A stretch of 43,400 bases of DNA. It comes from JBFHRE01 sp036745195. GTDB lineage: Bacteria; Actinomycetota; Acidimicrobiia; Spongiisociales; ZC4RG35. The notes under the pieces are model-generated. The model had not been told where the DNA came from and did not search any database. It saw only the letters and a list, made by a program, of their open reading frames with translations. The DNA lies in contig DAIOGO010000006.1 of the NCBI GenBank assembly GCA_036745195.1, positions 1 to 43,400 of the forward strand, written 5' to 3'. Positions 16,661-24,050 of the stretch are shown in pieces. Numbering within the stretch: position 1 is the first letter of the stretch; every line of letters begins with the position of its first letter. Made by a program: the position numbers and the translations under genes.

Positions 16661-17623
16661 TCAGGCCTTGGCCCTGGCTCGGCGGAGGACTTCGTCGATC
16701 GGGGTGCTGGCCAGGTCGCCCAGCTCCTGGACATATTCGTAGCCGAACCGGCCCTTGATGCACAGGCTCCCGTGGGTCACCGAGTGATCGGCCGGCGACG
16801 TCACCTTGACGATGCGGTTGTCCTGGACGTGGAGGTCGAGGTTGCAGCCGACCCCGCAATAGGAGCAGACCGTTCGGGTCACGGTCTGGCGAGACTCTTC
16901 CCACATCTCGGCCTGGCGCAACTCGTGCTCCGAGCGGAACATCAGTGCCCCGGTGGGACAAACCCCGACGCAGTTGCCACAGAACACACAGGCGGAGTCG
17001 GTGAGACCGGTGTCGAACTCGGTGGAGATTCGGGCGTCGAAGCCGCGTCCTGCCACCGAGATGGCAAACGTGTTCTGGGCATCGTCGCCACAGGCCGAGA
17101 CGCACTTGTAACAGAGGATGCACTTGGAGTAGTCGCGCACGTAGAGGTGGTTGTCGACCTTGACCGGTTGGCGCACCGTTTCGGCGACGGCAGGCGAGGG
17201 TGGATGGTGGTGGCCGGCGTGACGTTTGTCGCGATCGGTCACCGGTGGGGAGGGAGGGCCGAAGCGGTCCGGTTGGCAGCCGTACCGACTCATCCACGAC
17301 CTGGTGTCGTCCGAAACGAGCGACAGGTCGACCGACGAGGCCAGGAACTCGAACACGACCTTGCGCGAGTGGCGGACCCGGTCCGAGTCGGTGTGGACCA
17401 CCATCCCTTCCTCGGCGGCCCTGGAACAGGAGGGAACCAGTGTCCGGCTCCCCTCCACCTCGACCACACACACCCGGCAGACGTTGACCGGAGTCAGTGT
17501 CTCCAGATAACAGAGGGTGGGCTGGTCCGATCCGATGGTGCGGCATGCCTCCAGCAGGGTGGTGCCGGCTTCGACCTCCAGCGCCTGTCCGTCGACGGTG
17601 ATGGTGAAGGATTTGGCTGTCAT
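16661..17623 (-). CDS. Formate dehydrogenase alpha chain, separate N-terminal iron-sulfur part (FdhA1)
   Basis: This 320-residue protein equals the N-terminal third of NAD-linked formate dehydrogenase alpha chains. A [2Fe-2S] domain has C38, C49, C52 and C66. The His/Cys cluster region expected near residues 90-120 has lost its usual cysteines. Two [4Fe-4S] ferredoxin motifs follow (C168/171/174/178 and C212/215/218/222), then the molybdopterin-oxidoreductase [4Fe-4S] domain with C253, C256, C260 and C288 and the electron-relay Lys290 in LCIKGRFG. It stops just where the bis-MGD domains would begin; those are on the separate gene at 19471-21378. The two products must associate, because the relay lysine and cluster next to the active site are on this chain. 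It is transcribed last of the three fdh genes. Confidence 0.88.
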   Translation of the reverse strand: MTAKSFTITVDGQALEVEAGTTLLEACRTIGSDQPTLCYLETLTPVNVCRVCVVEVEGSRTLVPSCSRAAEEGMVVHTDSDRVRHSRKVVFEFLASSVDLSLVSDDTRSWMSRYGCQPDRFGPPSPPVTDRDKRHAGHHHPPSPAVAETVRQPVKVDNHLYVRDYSKCILCYKCVSACGDDAQNTFAISVAGRGFDARISTEFDTGLTDSACVFCGNCVGVCPTGALMFRSEHELRQAEMWEESRQTVTRTVCSYCGVGCNLDLHVQDNRIVKVTSPADHSVTHGSLCIKGRFGYEYVQELGDLASTPIDEVLRRARAKA

Positions 17624-17667
17624 GAGAGCCGCCGCCGACCGTCGATGACCGATGAACGGAGGACGAG

Positions 17668-17695
17668 GACCCGCGACCCGCGACTCGCGACCCGT
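17668..17695. repeat. Heptanucleotide tandem repeat in the fdhB-fdhA1 spacer
   Basis: Four copies of GACCCGC (third copy GACTCGC, fourth GACCCGT) lie in the 115-bp gap between fdhB and fdhA1, the only sizeable gap in the fdh cluster. No gene or hairpin is apparent in the rest of the gap, and the ribosome-binding site before fdhA1 is weak (GGCGGCGGCTCTC). Confidence 0.8.
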
Positions 17696-17738
17696 GATGG
17701 ATCGAAGGCCGAAGGCATGAGATCCAAGGTGACCGTCT

Positions 17739-19469
17739 TCATCTCGGCTCCCCGAGGATGCCGAGGGCGATGGCCGAGCGCACCACCGAGGCGGCGGTGT
17801 GCCCCAACCCGCAGATCGAGGCGTCTTTCATCGCCCGGTCGATGTCAGCGATCAGCGCCGCTTCGATCGAGCCGTTGGAGCGGGCGACCGCCTCCTCCAC
17901 CCGCTGGGTGCCGACCCGGCACGGCACACACTGTCCACACGACTCGTCGCGGAAGAAGCGGGCGATCCGTCGCACGATATCGACCATGTCGACCGAGGTG
18001 TTGAAGACCATGATGACCCCGGAGCCGAGCGACAGCCCGGCGGCCCTCGAGTCCTCGAAGGTGAGGGGGAGATCGAAGCGGTCCGGGCCGACCAGCGAAC
18101 CTGCCGCCCCGCCCAGCATCACCGCCGCCACCTCGCCGTTGGTGCCTCCGGCGGCAGCGACGACCTCTCCCAGGGTCCGCCCCGACTCCACCTCGTAGAC
18201 CCCGGGGTGGGCGACGTCGCCGGAGAGACAGAAGAGGCGGGTGCCGGTCGATTCGGGGGTTCCGGTTGCGGCGTAGTTGGCGCCACCCTCGGTCAGGATC
18301 CAGGGGATGTTGACCAGGGTCTCGACGTTGTTGATGGTGGTGGGAAGCCCGAACAGACCCGACTGGACCGGGAATGGTGGCTTCTGGCGTGGTTCGCCCC
18401 TGAACCCCTCGATCGAGTTGAAGAGGGCGGTCTCCTCCCCGCAGATGTAGGCGCCCTGGCCCCGGCGCAATTCGATGTCGAAATCGAAGCCCGCTCCGAG
18501 GATGTCGTCCCCGAGGAACCCGCCAGCCCGGGCCGCCTCGATGGCGGCTGCCAGCCGGGCATGGGCGAGGGGATATTCGCCCCGGATGTAGAGGAATCCG
18601 CGGTCGGCGCCGGTGGCGTATCCGGCGATGGTCATGGCCTCTACGAGAGCAAAGGGGTCGCCCTCCATCACCACCCGGTCCTTGAAGGTGCCGGGTTCGG
18701 ACTCGTCGGCGTTGCACACCACCACCCGCCGGCCGGGCGGCTGGTTGCGAACCGCCTCCCACTTGACTCCGGTCGGGAACGCCGCCCCACCCCGGCCCTT
18801 GAGCCCCGACGCCTTGACCTCGGCGATCACCTGTTCCGGTCCCATCTCGGTGGCGCGCACCAACGCCTGATACCCGCCGTGGGCCCTGAACTCGTCCAGC
18901 GAGCCCGGGTCGACCTTCCCGATCCTGGCCAGCAGCCGGTCGCCGTGGACGAAGGGTTGGGCAGGCTCGAACCAGGCCCCGTCGAGCGCGGCCGCCACCC
19001 GGTCGGTGGTCGCCTCGGTGATGACAAAATCGGGCTCGCCGGCCCGCTGGACGAGCACCGCCGGTCGCCGATCGCACTGGCCCAGACAGGGCGAGGCGAC
19101 GATCTCGTCGCGCCCGGCGTCGAGCAGCTCCGTCCCGCCCGCCACCCGGCAGGCGGTGTCGTCGCACACATGGGCGACCCTGGCCGGCCGTGGCTCGGTG
19201 GAGAGGAGTGCGTAGAAGGTGGCTACCCCGTAGGCCTCGGCCGGCGGCACATGGAGTCGGCGGCAGATCTCATCCATCGCCTGGGGTGAGATCCATCCGA
19301 TCGCCGACTGGACCGCGTCGAGAGCAGGGAGGAGGAGATGGCGGTGGGCGGTGCGATCGAGCCGGACCACCCTGCCGCTCAACTCGACTGTCTCTGCCTC
19401 GGGGCACACCCCGTCGATCGCCGCCAGTTCGGCGTCGGTTGGTTGCGTCCCGACCAGTTTCAGGTCCAC
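17739..19469 (-). CDS. NAD-dependent formate dehydrogenase, NuoE/NuoF-type fused beta subunit
   Basis: This 576-residue diaphorase subunit transfers electrons from the formate dehydrogenase alpha chain to NAD+. Residues 1-165 are NuoE-like, with the [2Fe-2S] cysteines C102, C107, C128 and C132. From about residue 200 the NuoF-like part begins: KGRGGAAFPTGVKW (NADH/FMN loop), NADESEPGTFKDR (FMN), YICGEETAL, a SLBB domain, and the C-terminal [4Fe-4S] motif ESCGQCVPCRVGT with a later Cys in ICGLG. The start is GTG 19469, one base after the fdhA2 stop, so the two are tightly coupled. NuoE-NuoF fusions are the normal form of the beta subunit in FdsB/HoxF-like soluble formate dehydrogenases. Confidence 0.92.
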   Translation of the reverse strand: MDLKLVGTQPTDAELAAIDGVCPEAETVELSGRVVRLDRTAHRHLLLPALDAVQSAIGWISPQAMDEICRRLHVPPAEAYGVATFYALLSTEPRPARVAHVCDDTACRVAGGTELLDAGRDEIVASPCLGQCDRRPAVLVQRAGEPDFVITEATTDRVAAALDGAWFEPAQPFVHGDRLLARIGKVDPGSLDEFRAHGGYQALVRATEMGPEQVIAEVKASGLKGRGGAAFPTGVKWEAVRNQPPGRRVVVCNADESEPGTFKDRVVMEGDPFALVEAMTIAGYATGADRGFLYIRGEYPLAHARLAAAIEAARAGGFLGDDILGAGFDFDIELRRGQGAYICGEETALFNSIEGFRGEPRQKPPFPVQSGLFGLPTTINNVETLVNIPWILTEGGANYAATGTPESTGTRLFCLSGDVAHPGVYEVESGRTLGEVVAAAGGTNGEVAAVMLGGAAGSLVGPDRFDLPLTFEDSRAAGLSLGSGVIMVFNTSVDMVDIVRRIARFFRDESCGQCVPCRVGTQRVEEAVARSNGSIEAALIADIDRAMKDASICGLGHTAASVVRSAIALGILGEPR

Positions 19470-19470
19470 C

Positions 19471-21378
19471 TCAGACCCTCGTCCCGGTGGCCGTCACCAG
19501 ACGGTCGATCCGCACCGCTGTCGCCTTGAACTCGGCGGTCCCCGACTTCTTGTCCCACGCCTCGATCGTCAGCGTGTTGATGTCGACGTCGTCGGGGTAG
19601 TGCAGTGCCATGAACACCAGTCCCGGGCGCAGCCCGGGGTCGATGCGGGCCGGCGCCTCGATGCTGCCCCGCCGGGAGGCGATCCGGACGGTTTCGCCGT
19701 CGGCGATGGCCAGCCGTTCGGCGTCACCGGCCGAGAGATCGATGGTGGCGCCGATCCGGATGGGGGAGTCGAAGCCGCCCGACTGGACTCCGGTGTTGTA
19801 CCCATCCAGATGGCGGCCGGTCGTCATCCGCAGCGGGAAGTCCTCGCTGAGCGCATCCACCGGCGGCAGCCAGTCGACCGGGATGAACGGCGCCGGGTCG
19901 ACCACCACCTCTTCCCACAGACGGGCATGGAGGAACTTCGTGCCCGGATGGTTCTCGTCGGGGCACGGCCATTGGAGACCGCCCAACTCTTCGAGGCGGC
20001 GGTAGCTCATGCCGGCGTGAGCCGGCGACAACGATCGAAGCTCGTCCCAGACCTGTTCGGCGGTCGGGCGTCCCCAGCCCAACCCCATCGCCTCGGCCAG
20101 CATCGAGATGATGGCGATGTCGGTCAGGGCATCGCCGGGCGGATCGAGCGCCGCTCTCACCCGTTGCACCCGCCGCTCCGAAGAGGTGACCGTCCCTTCG
20201 CCCTCGGCCCAGTCGGCGGCGGCCGGGAAGACGACGTCGGCCATCTCGGCGGTGGCGGTGAGGAAGATGTCCTGGACCACGAGGAAATCGAGCGACTCGA
20301 GGGTCTGGCGGGTGTGGGCGGAGTCTGCTTCCGACTGGGCAGGGTTCTCGCCGATCACGTAGAGACCCCGGAGCTTGCCGGCCGCCATCGCCTCGAACAT
20401 CTCGGTCAGGTGCCACCCACGCCGGGCAGGGATGGGGCGACCCCAGGTCCGTTCGAACTTCGCTCGCGATTGGTCGTCTTCGACATCCTGGAATCCGGGC
20501 AGGCGATTGGGGAGTGCGCCCATGTCACCGCCCCCCTGCACGTTGTTCTGCCCGCGCAGCGGCACCAGCCCCGATCCGTAGCGACCGACGTGGCCGGTGA
20601 GAAGCGACAGTGAGATGAGGGCGATGACGTTGTCGGTGGCCGTGTGGTGCTCGGTGATCCCCAGTGTCCAGCAGATCTGGGCGGTGGGGGCGGTGGCATA
20701 GGTGATGGCCATCTCCCGGATGACGTCGCCGGGGATACCGGTGATCTCGGTGGCGCGCGTCAAGGGATACTCGGCCACCTTCTGGCGGTACTGCTCGAAG
20801 CCGGTCGTGGCCCGGGAGATGAAGTCCTGGTTGGCGAGGCCCTCCTCGATGATGACGTTGGCCATGGCATGGGCGAGGGCGATGTCGGAGCCGACGTCGA
20901 TCCCCAGCCACACATCGGCCCATTGGGCCGACTCGGTTCGTCGTGGGTCGACCGCATAGAGGCGGGCACCGTTGTGGACACCTTTGAGCAGATGGTGGAA
21001 GAAGATCGGATGGGCGTTACGCGCGTTCGAACCCCAGAGGATGATGACGTCGGCCGTCTCGATCTCCTCGTATGAGCTCGTACCGCCTCCCGCCCCCAGG
21101 ACCGCCACCAGACCGGTGACGCTAGGGGCGTGTCAAGTGCGGTTGCACGAATCGATGTTGTTGGTCCCGAGCACCGACCTGGCGAACTTCTGTGCCAGGT
21201 AGTTGGTCTCGTTGGTCGCTTTCGAGCAGCTGAAGAGCCCGAGAGCGGAGGGTCCGTGCTCATCCCGGACCGCTCCGAGCCCGGCGGCGGTGGCGGCGAG
21301 CGCCTCCTGCCAGGTGGCGGGTTGCAGCCGGCCGTCACGGCGGACGAGGGGAGTCGTCAAACGAGGTCTGCGTGCCAT
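19471..21378 (-). CDS. Selenocysteine-containing formate dehydrogenase catalytic chain (FdhA2), TGA recoded at 21133-21135
   Basis: A 635-residue molybdopterin (bis-MGD) oxidoreductase catalytic part. The frame is open except for one TGA, codon 82, in the context NNIDSCNRT-U-HAPSVTGL. This is exactly where formate dehydrogenases carry the Mo-ligand Sec or Cys followed by the conserved His. The frame continues unchanged on both sides, and a SECIS hairpin follows. The start is ATG 21378, preceded by the near-perfect Shine-Dalgarno AAAGGAGGTGA. The remaining sequence has the usual bis-MGD motifs (ILWGSNARNAHPI, GQNNVQGGGDMG, VVQDIFLTATAEMADVVFPA) and a C-terminal MGD-binding domain (RMTTGRHLDGYNTG, ALHYPDDVDINTLT). 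The N-terminal iron-sulfur domains are missing and sit on the gene at 16661-17623. Standard gene callers would cut this gene in two at the TGA. Confidence 0.92.
21091..21130 (-). promoter_or_regulatory. Bacterial SECIS element (selenocysteine insertion hairpin)
   Basis: Two bases after the TGA, the minus strand folds into a long hairpin. Lower stem: CGCCCCTAG (21130-21122) with CTGGGGGCG (21099-21091), 9 pairs including one G-U. A three-base bulge lies on the 3' side (21102-21100). Upper stem: CGTCACC (21121-21115) with GGTGGCG (21109-21103), 7 pairs including one G-U. The apical loop is GGTCT (21114-21110). The upper stem starts 11 nt after the TGA and the GGUCU loop is that of E. coli fdhF, the features SelB recognises. 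Confidence 0.9.
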
Positions 21379-21385
21379 GTTGTCA

Positions 21386-21396
21386 TCACCTCCTTT
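21386..21396 (-). promoter_or_regulatory. Near-perfect Shine-Dalgarno sequence before fdhA2
   Basis: AAAGGAGGTGA, close to full complementarity to the 16S rRNA 3' end, lies 7 bases before ATG 21378. The TGA inside it is also the stop of the small upstream reading frame at 21386-21553, so termination there may feed re-initiation at fdhA2. Confidence 0.8.
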
Positions 21397-21553
21397 CCTC
21401 CCGGTCGAGCCGGGCAACGGTCGTTGCGGACGGTCGACTCGCAACGCTGAACTCGTTGCCATCGGGATCGACCATCACGACCAGAGCGTAGGCCGGATCG
21501 TCGCCTTCATGGTCGAGCGCCGCCCGGCGGTCAGGGGCTGGTTCGATCGTCAC
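21386..21553 (-). pseudogene. Possible C-terminal remnant of a VOC/glyoxalase-family protein
   Basis: The 189-bp gap between fhs and fdhA2 contains a 55-codon minus-strand frame from GTG 21553 to TGA 21386. Its product includes AYALVVMVDPDGNEFSV, the typical last strand and metal-site loop of vicinal-oxygen-chelate proteins such as glyoxalases, but lacks the rest of the fold. The same frame is open back into the end of fhs without a good start. It is either a decayed gene fragment or a short translated leader whose stop overlaps the fdhA2 Shine-Dalgarno. Too short to function as a VOC enzyme. Confidence 0.4.
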
Positions 21554-21567
21554 GCCGAGAACCCGGC

Positions 21568-23337
21568 TCAGAACAACCCCACCACGTTTCCGTCGTCGTC
21601 GATGTCGACCTTCATGTAGGCCGGGGTCGATCCCAGACCGGGCATGGTGCGCATCTCACCGAGGAGCGGATAGATGAACCCGGCGCCGACCGAAGCTCTC
21701 ACCTCGCGCACCGGGACGGTGAACCCGGTGGGGGCGCCTTTGAGGGCGGCGTCGTGACTGATCGACAAATGGGTCTTGGCGATGCAGATCGGCAGATACC
21801 CGAACCCGGCGCGCTCGAAGTCGGCGATCTGGGCTTCGGCGGTGGGCGAGTACTCGACGTCGCCGGCCCCGTAGATGTCTTTGCAGATGATCTCGATCTT
21901 CTGCTTGATGGTCATGTTGAGGGGGTAGAGATACGAGAACTCGTTGGGCTCTTCACAGGCAGCGACGACGGCCTCGGCCAGATCCCTGGCTCCTTCGCCG
22001 CCGTCCGACCAGTGCTTGGCGAGAACGGCGGCCGAGGCGCCCGCCCCCAGCGCCGCCTCGCGGATCAGGTTGATCTCGGCGGCGGAGTCGGTCGGGAAGA
22101 AGTTGATCGCCACCACCACCGGAACCCCGAATCGCTTCACGTTGGCGATGTGCGAGAGCAGGTTGGGGATCCCTGCCTGCAGCAGGGAGAGGTTCTCCTC
22201 GGTGTAGGCGCGATCCAGTGGCCGGCCGAGGACGACCTTGGGGCCACCACCGTGGGTCTTGAGGGCGCGGACCGTGGCCACCAGTACCACGCAGTCGGGT
22301 CGCAGTCCCGAGGTGCGGCACTTGATGTCCATGAACTTCTCCATGCCCATGTCGGCGCCGAACCCCGATTCTGTGATGACATAGTCGCCCAGGTGCAGCG
22401 CGATCCGGTCGGCCAGGATCGATGAGTTGCCATGGGCGATGTTGGCGAACGGCCCGGCATGGACGAAGGCGGCCTGGCCCTCCAGCGTCTGCATCACCGT
22501 GGGATGCAGCGTGTCCTTCATCAGAACGGTGACCGCCCCGGCCACGCCCAGGTCTTCCAGGGTGAGTGGCTGGCCGGTCTTGGAGATCCCGAACACGACC
22601 CGGGCGACCCGCTCGCGCAGGTTGCGCAACGCCGAGGCGTAGTCGACTCCGTCCACCAGGGCGAGGATCGCCATCAGTTCGGATGCCACCGAGATGTCGA
22701 AACCGGTTTCACGCGGCCGGCCCTCTGCCCGTCCCCCCAGGCCGACGATCACATTGCGAAGAGCGCGATCGTTGATGTCCATGACCCGATTCCATTGCAG
22801 GTTGAAGACGTCGATTCCGAGTCGGGTCAGGCCGACCTTGGCGAGTTCCTCGTCGGACATGCGGCTCTCGTGGAACCAGCGGGCGTCGATGGCGGCGGAC
22901 ACCAGATTGTGGGCGGCGGTGATGGCGTGGATGTCACCGGTGAGGTGGAGGTTGAACTCGTCCATCGGAACGACCTGGCTGTAGCCGCCGCCGGCGGCGC
23001 CGCCTTTGATCCCGAAGGTCGGTCCCATCGAAGGCTGCCGGATGCAGGCGATGGCGTTGTGGCCGAGCGCTCCCAGTCCCTGGGTCAGGCCGACGGTGGT
23101 CGTGGTCTTGCCCTCGCCGAGCGGGGTCGGGGTGATGGCGGTGACGTCGACGTACTTGCCGCGGGGCATACCGCCGATCCGCTTGAGCACATCGAGGTTG
23201 ATCTTGGCCTTCGTCCTCCCATAAGGGATGAGGTCATCGGCCTCGAGACCGATCTTGGCGGCCACCTCGGCGATGGGGGAGATGGTGGCTGCCCGGGCGA
23301 TGTCGATGTCGCTGGGGACCTTGGCGAGACTGCTCAT
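21568..23337 (-). CDS. fhs: Formate-tetrahydrofolate ligase (FTHFS)
   Basis: This 589-residue enzyme joins formate to tetrahydrofolate with ATP, giving 10-formyl-tetrahydrofolate. The ATP-binding loop TPLGEGKTTTTVGL is present near residue 65, as are the family signatures RQPSMGPTFGIKGGAAGGGYSQ (in part) and HLTGDIHAITAAHNL. A further typical stretch is the C-terminal LPICIAKTHLSIS. Length is slightly above the usual ~556. The start is ATG 23337 (MSSLAKVPSD) with GAGGAG upstream. It is the first gene of the minus-strand run leading into the selenocysteine formate dehydrogenase, 189 bp away, so formate can be exchanged directly between NAD-linked oxidation and the folate pool. The run may share one transcript. 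Confidence 0.95.
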   Translation of the reverse strand: MSSLAKVPSDIDIARAATISPIAEVAAKIGLEADDLIPYGRTKAKINLDVLKRIGGMPRGKYVDVTAITPTPLGEGKTTTTVGLTQGLGALGHNAIACIRQPSMGPTFGIKGGAAGGGYSQVVPMDEFNLHLTGDIHAITAAHNLVSAAIDARWFHESRMSDEELAKVGLTRLGIDVFNLQWNRVMDINDRALRNVIVGLGGRAEGRPRETGFDISVASELMAILALVDGVDYASALRNLRERVARVVFGISKTGQPLTLEDLGVAGAVTVLMKDTLHPTVMQTLEGQAAFVHAGPFANIAHGNSSILADRIALHLGDYVITESGFGADMGMEKFMDIKCRTSGLRPDCVVLVATVRALKTHGGGPKVVLGRPLDRAYTEENLSLLQAGIPNLLSHIANVKRFGVPVVVAINFFPTDSAAEINLIREAALGAGASAAVLAKHWSDGGEGARDLAEAVVAACEEPNEFSYLYPLNMTIKQKIEIICKDIYGAGDVEYSPTAEAQIADFERAGFGYLPICIAKTHLSISHDAALKGAPTGFTVPVREVRASVGAGFIYPLLGEMRTMPGLGSTPAYMKVDIDDDGNVVGLF

Positions 23338-23476
23338 ATGGTTCGGGCTCCTCGATAGAAGTGACGACGCGGCGGCACGACACCCTACACGGCCATGATC
23401 CACCTCGTGGAACGGTCCCACTAGACGGAACGCACCGGTCGAACTGTCGATTCACAATAGAGAACCGTCGACGAAG

Positions 23477-23504
23477 AAGCGGGCCCCCGATCGGGGGCCC
23501 GCTT
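23477..23504 (-). terminator. 28-bp perfect palindrome, terminator of the H1-like gene
   Basis: AAGCGGGCCCCCGA (23477-23490) is followed at once by its exact reverse complement (23491-23504), 22 bp beyond the stop of the H1-like gene. The stem is very GC-rich with short A/T ends (AAGC/GCTT), typical of a strong intrinsic terminator. The rest of the 188-bp spacer (23338-23525) contains no gene; the fhs promoter should lie in its left part, but I see no clear elements. Confidence 0.75.
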
Positions 23505-23525
23505 CACTCGTCAATCGGTTGCGAC

Positions 23526-23951
23526 TCAGCCCTTCTTGGCAGGCGCCTTCTTGGCGGGTGCAGCCTTCCTGGCGGCGGGCTTGGCGGCTACGGCCTTCTT
23601 GGCGGGTGCGGCCTTCTTGGCGGCGGGCTTGGCAGCCACAGCCTTCTTGGCGGGTGCGGCCTTCTTGGCCGGTGCGGCCTTCTTGGCGGCGGGCTTGGCC
23701 GCTACGGCCTTCTTGGCGGCGGGCTTGGCAGCCACCGCCTTCTTGGCAGCAGGCTTGGCAGCAGCCTTCTTGGCGGCCGGCTTGGCCGCAGCCACGGCCT
23801 TCTTGGCGGGAGCGGCGGCCTTCTTGGCAGCCGGCTTGGCCGCAGCCACGGCCTTCTTGGCAGCCGGCTTGGCGGCCGCAGTCGTCTTCTTGGCAGCGGT
23901 CTTGACAGTGGCCGCAGCCTTCTTCACTGGAGCAGCCTTCTTGATGGCCAT
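23526..23951 (-). CDS. Lysine/alanine/proline-rich histone H1-like protein
   Basis: A 141-residue, highly basic, low-complexity protein built almost entirely from repeats of the type AAKPAAKKAV and APAKKA. It resembles the C-terminal tails of histone H1, AlgP and mycobacterial HupB, but no HU or other folded domain is attached. It probably binds DNA electrostatically and helps compact the nucleoid; that role is inferred from composition. The start is ATG 23951 (MAIKKAAPVKK) after AAGGAGAG. A small hairpin lies in the 5' leader and a 28-bp palindrome follows the stop, so it is probably transcribed alone. The repetitive DNA makes long spurious reading frames on the other strand and may be prone to length change. 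Confidence 0.85.
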   Translation of the reverse strand: MAIKKAAPVKKAAATVKTAAKKTTAAAKPAAKKAVAAAKPAAKKAAAPAKKAVAAAKPAAKKAAAKPAAKKAVAAKPAAKKAVAAKPAAKKAAPAKKAAPAKKAVAAKPAAKKAAPAKKAVAAKPAARKAAPAKKAPAKKG

Positions 23952-23970
23952 CTCGTCTCTCCTTCTTGTC

Positions 23971-23989
23971 CGAATCCCCTTTGGATTCG
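23971..23989 (-). promoter_or_regulatory. Leader hairpin upstream of the H1-like gene
   Basis: CGAATCC and GGATTCG (7 bp) flank a five-base loop 19 bases upstream of the ATG at 23951, just before the Shine-Dalgarno. It could affect translation or mRNA stability. Purely structural evidence. Confidence 0.35.
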
Positions 23990-24050
23990 ATGCCCTGTCG
24001 CTCGGTGTCGACAACCGACCGCGACCAAAAGAACGATACCTGTATGTGTC

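Noticed and set aside
17668..17695. CRISPR-like repeats
   Set aside because: The units are 7 bp, directly adjacent, without spacers, and no cas genes are present.
21133..21135. TGA in fdhA2 as a nonsense mutation or sequencing error
   Set aside because: Its position at the active-site residue, the unchanged frame on both sides and the adjoining SECIS hairpin all fit selenocysteine; decay would not give this combination.
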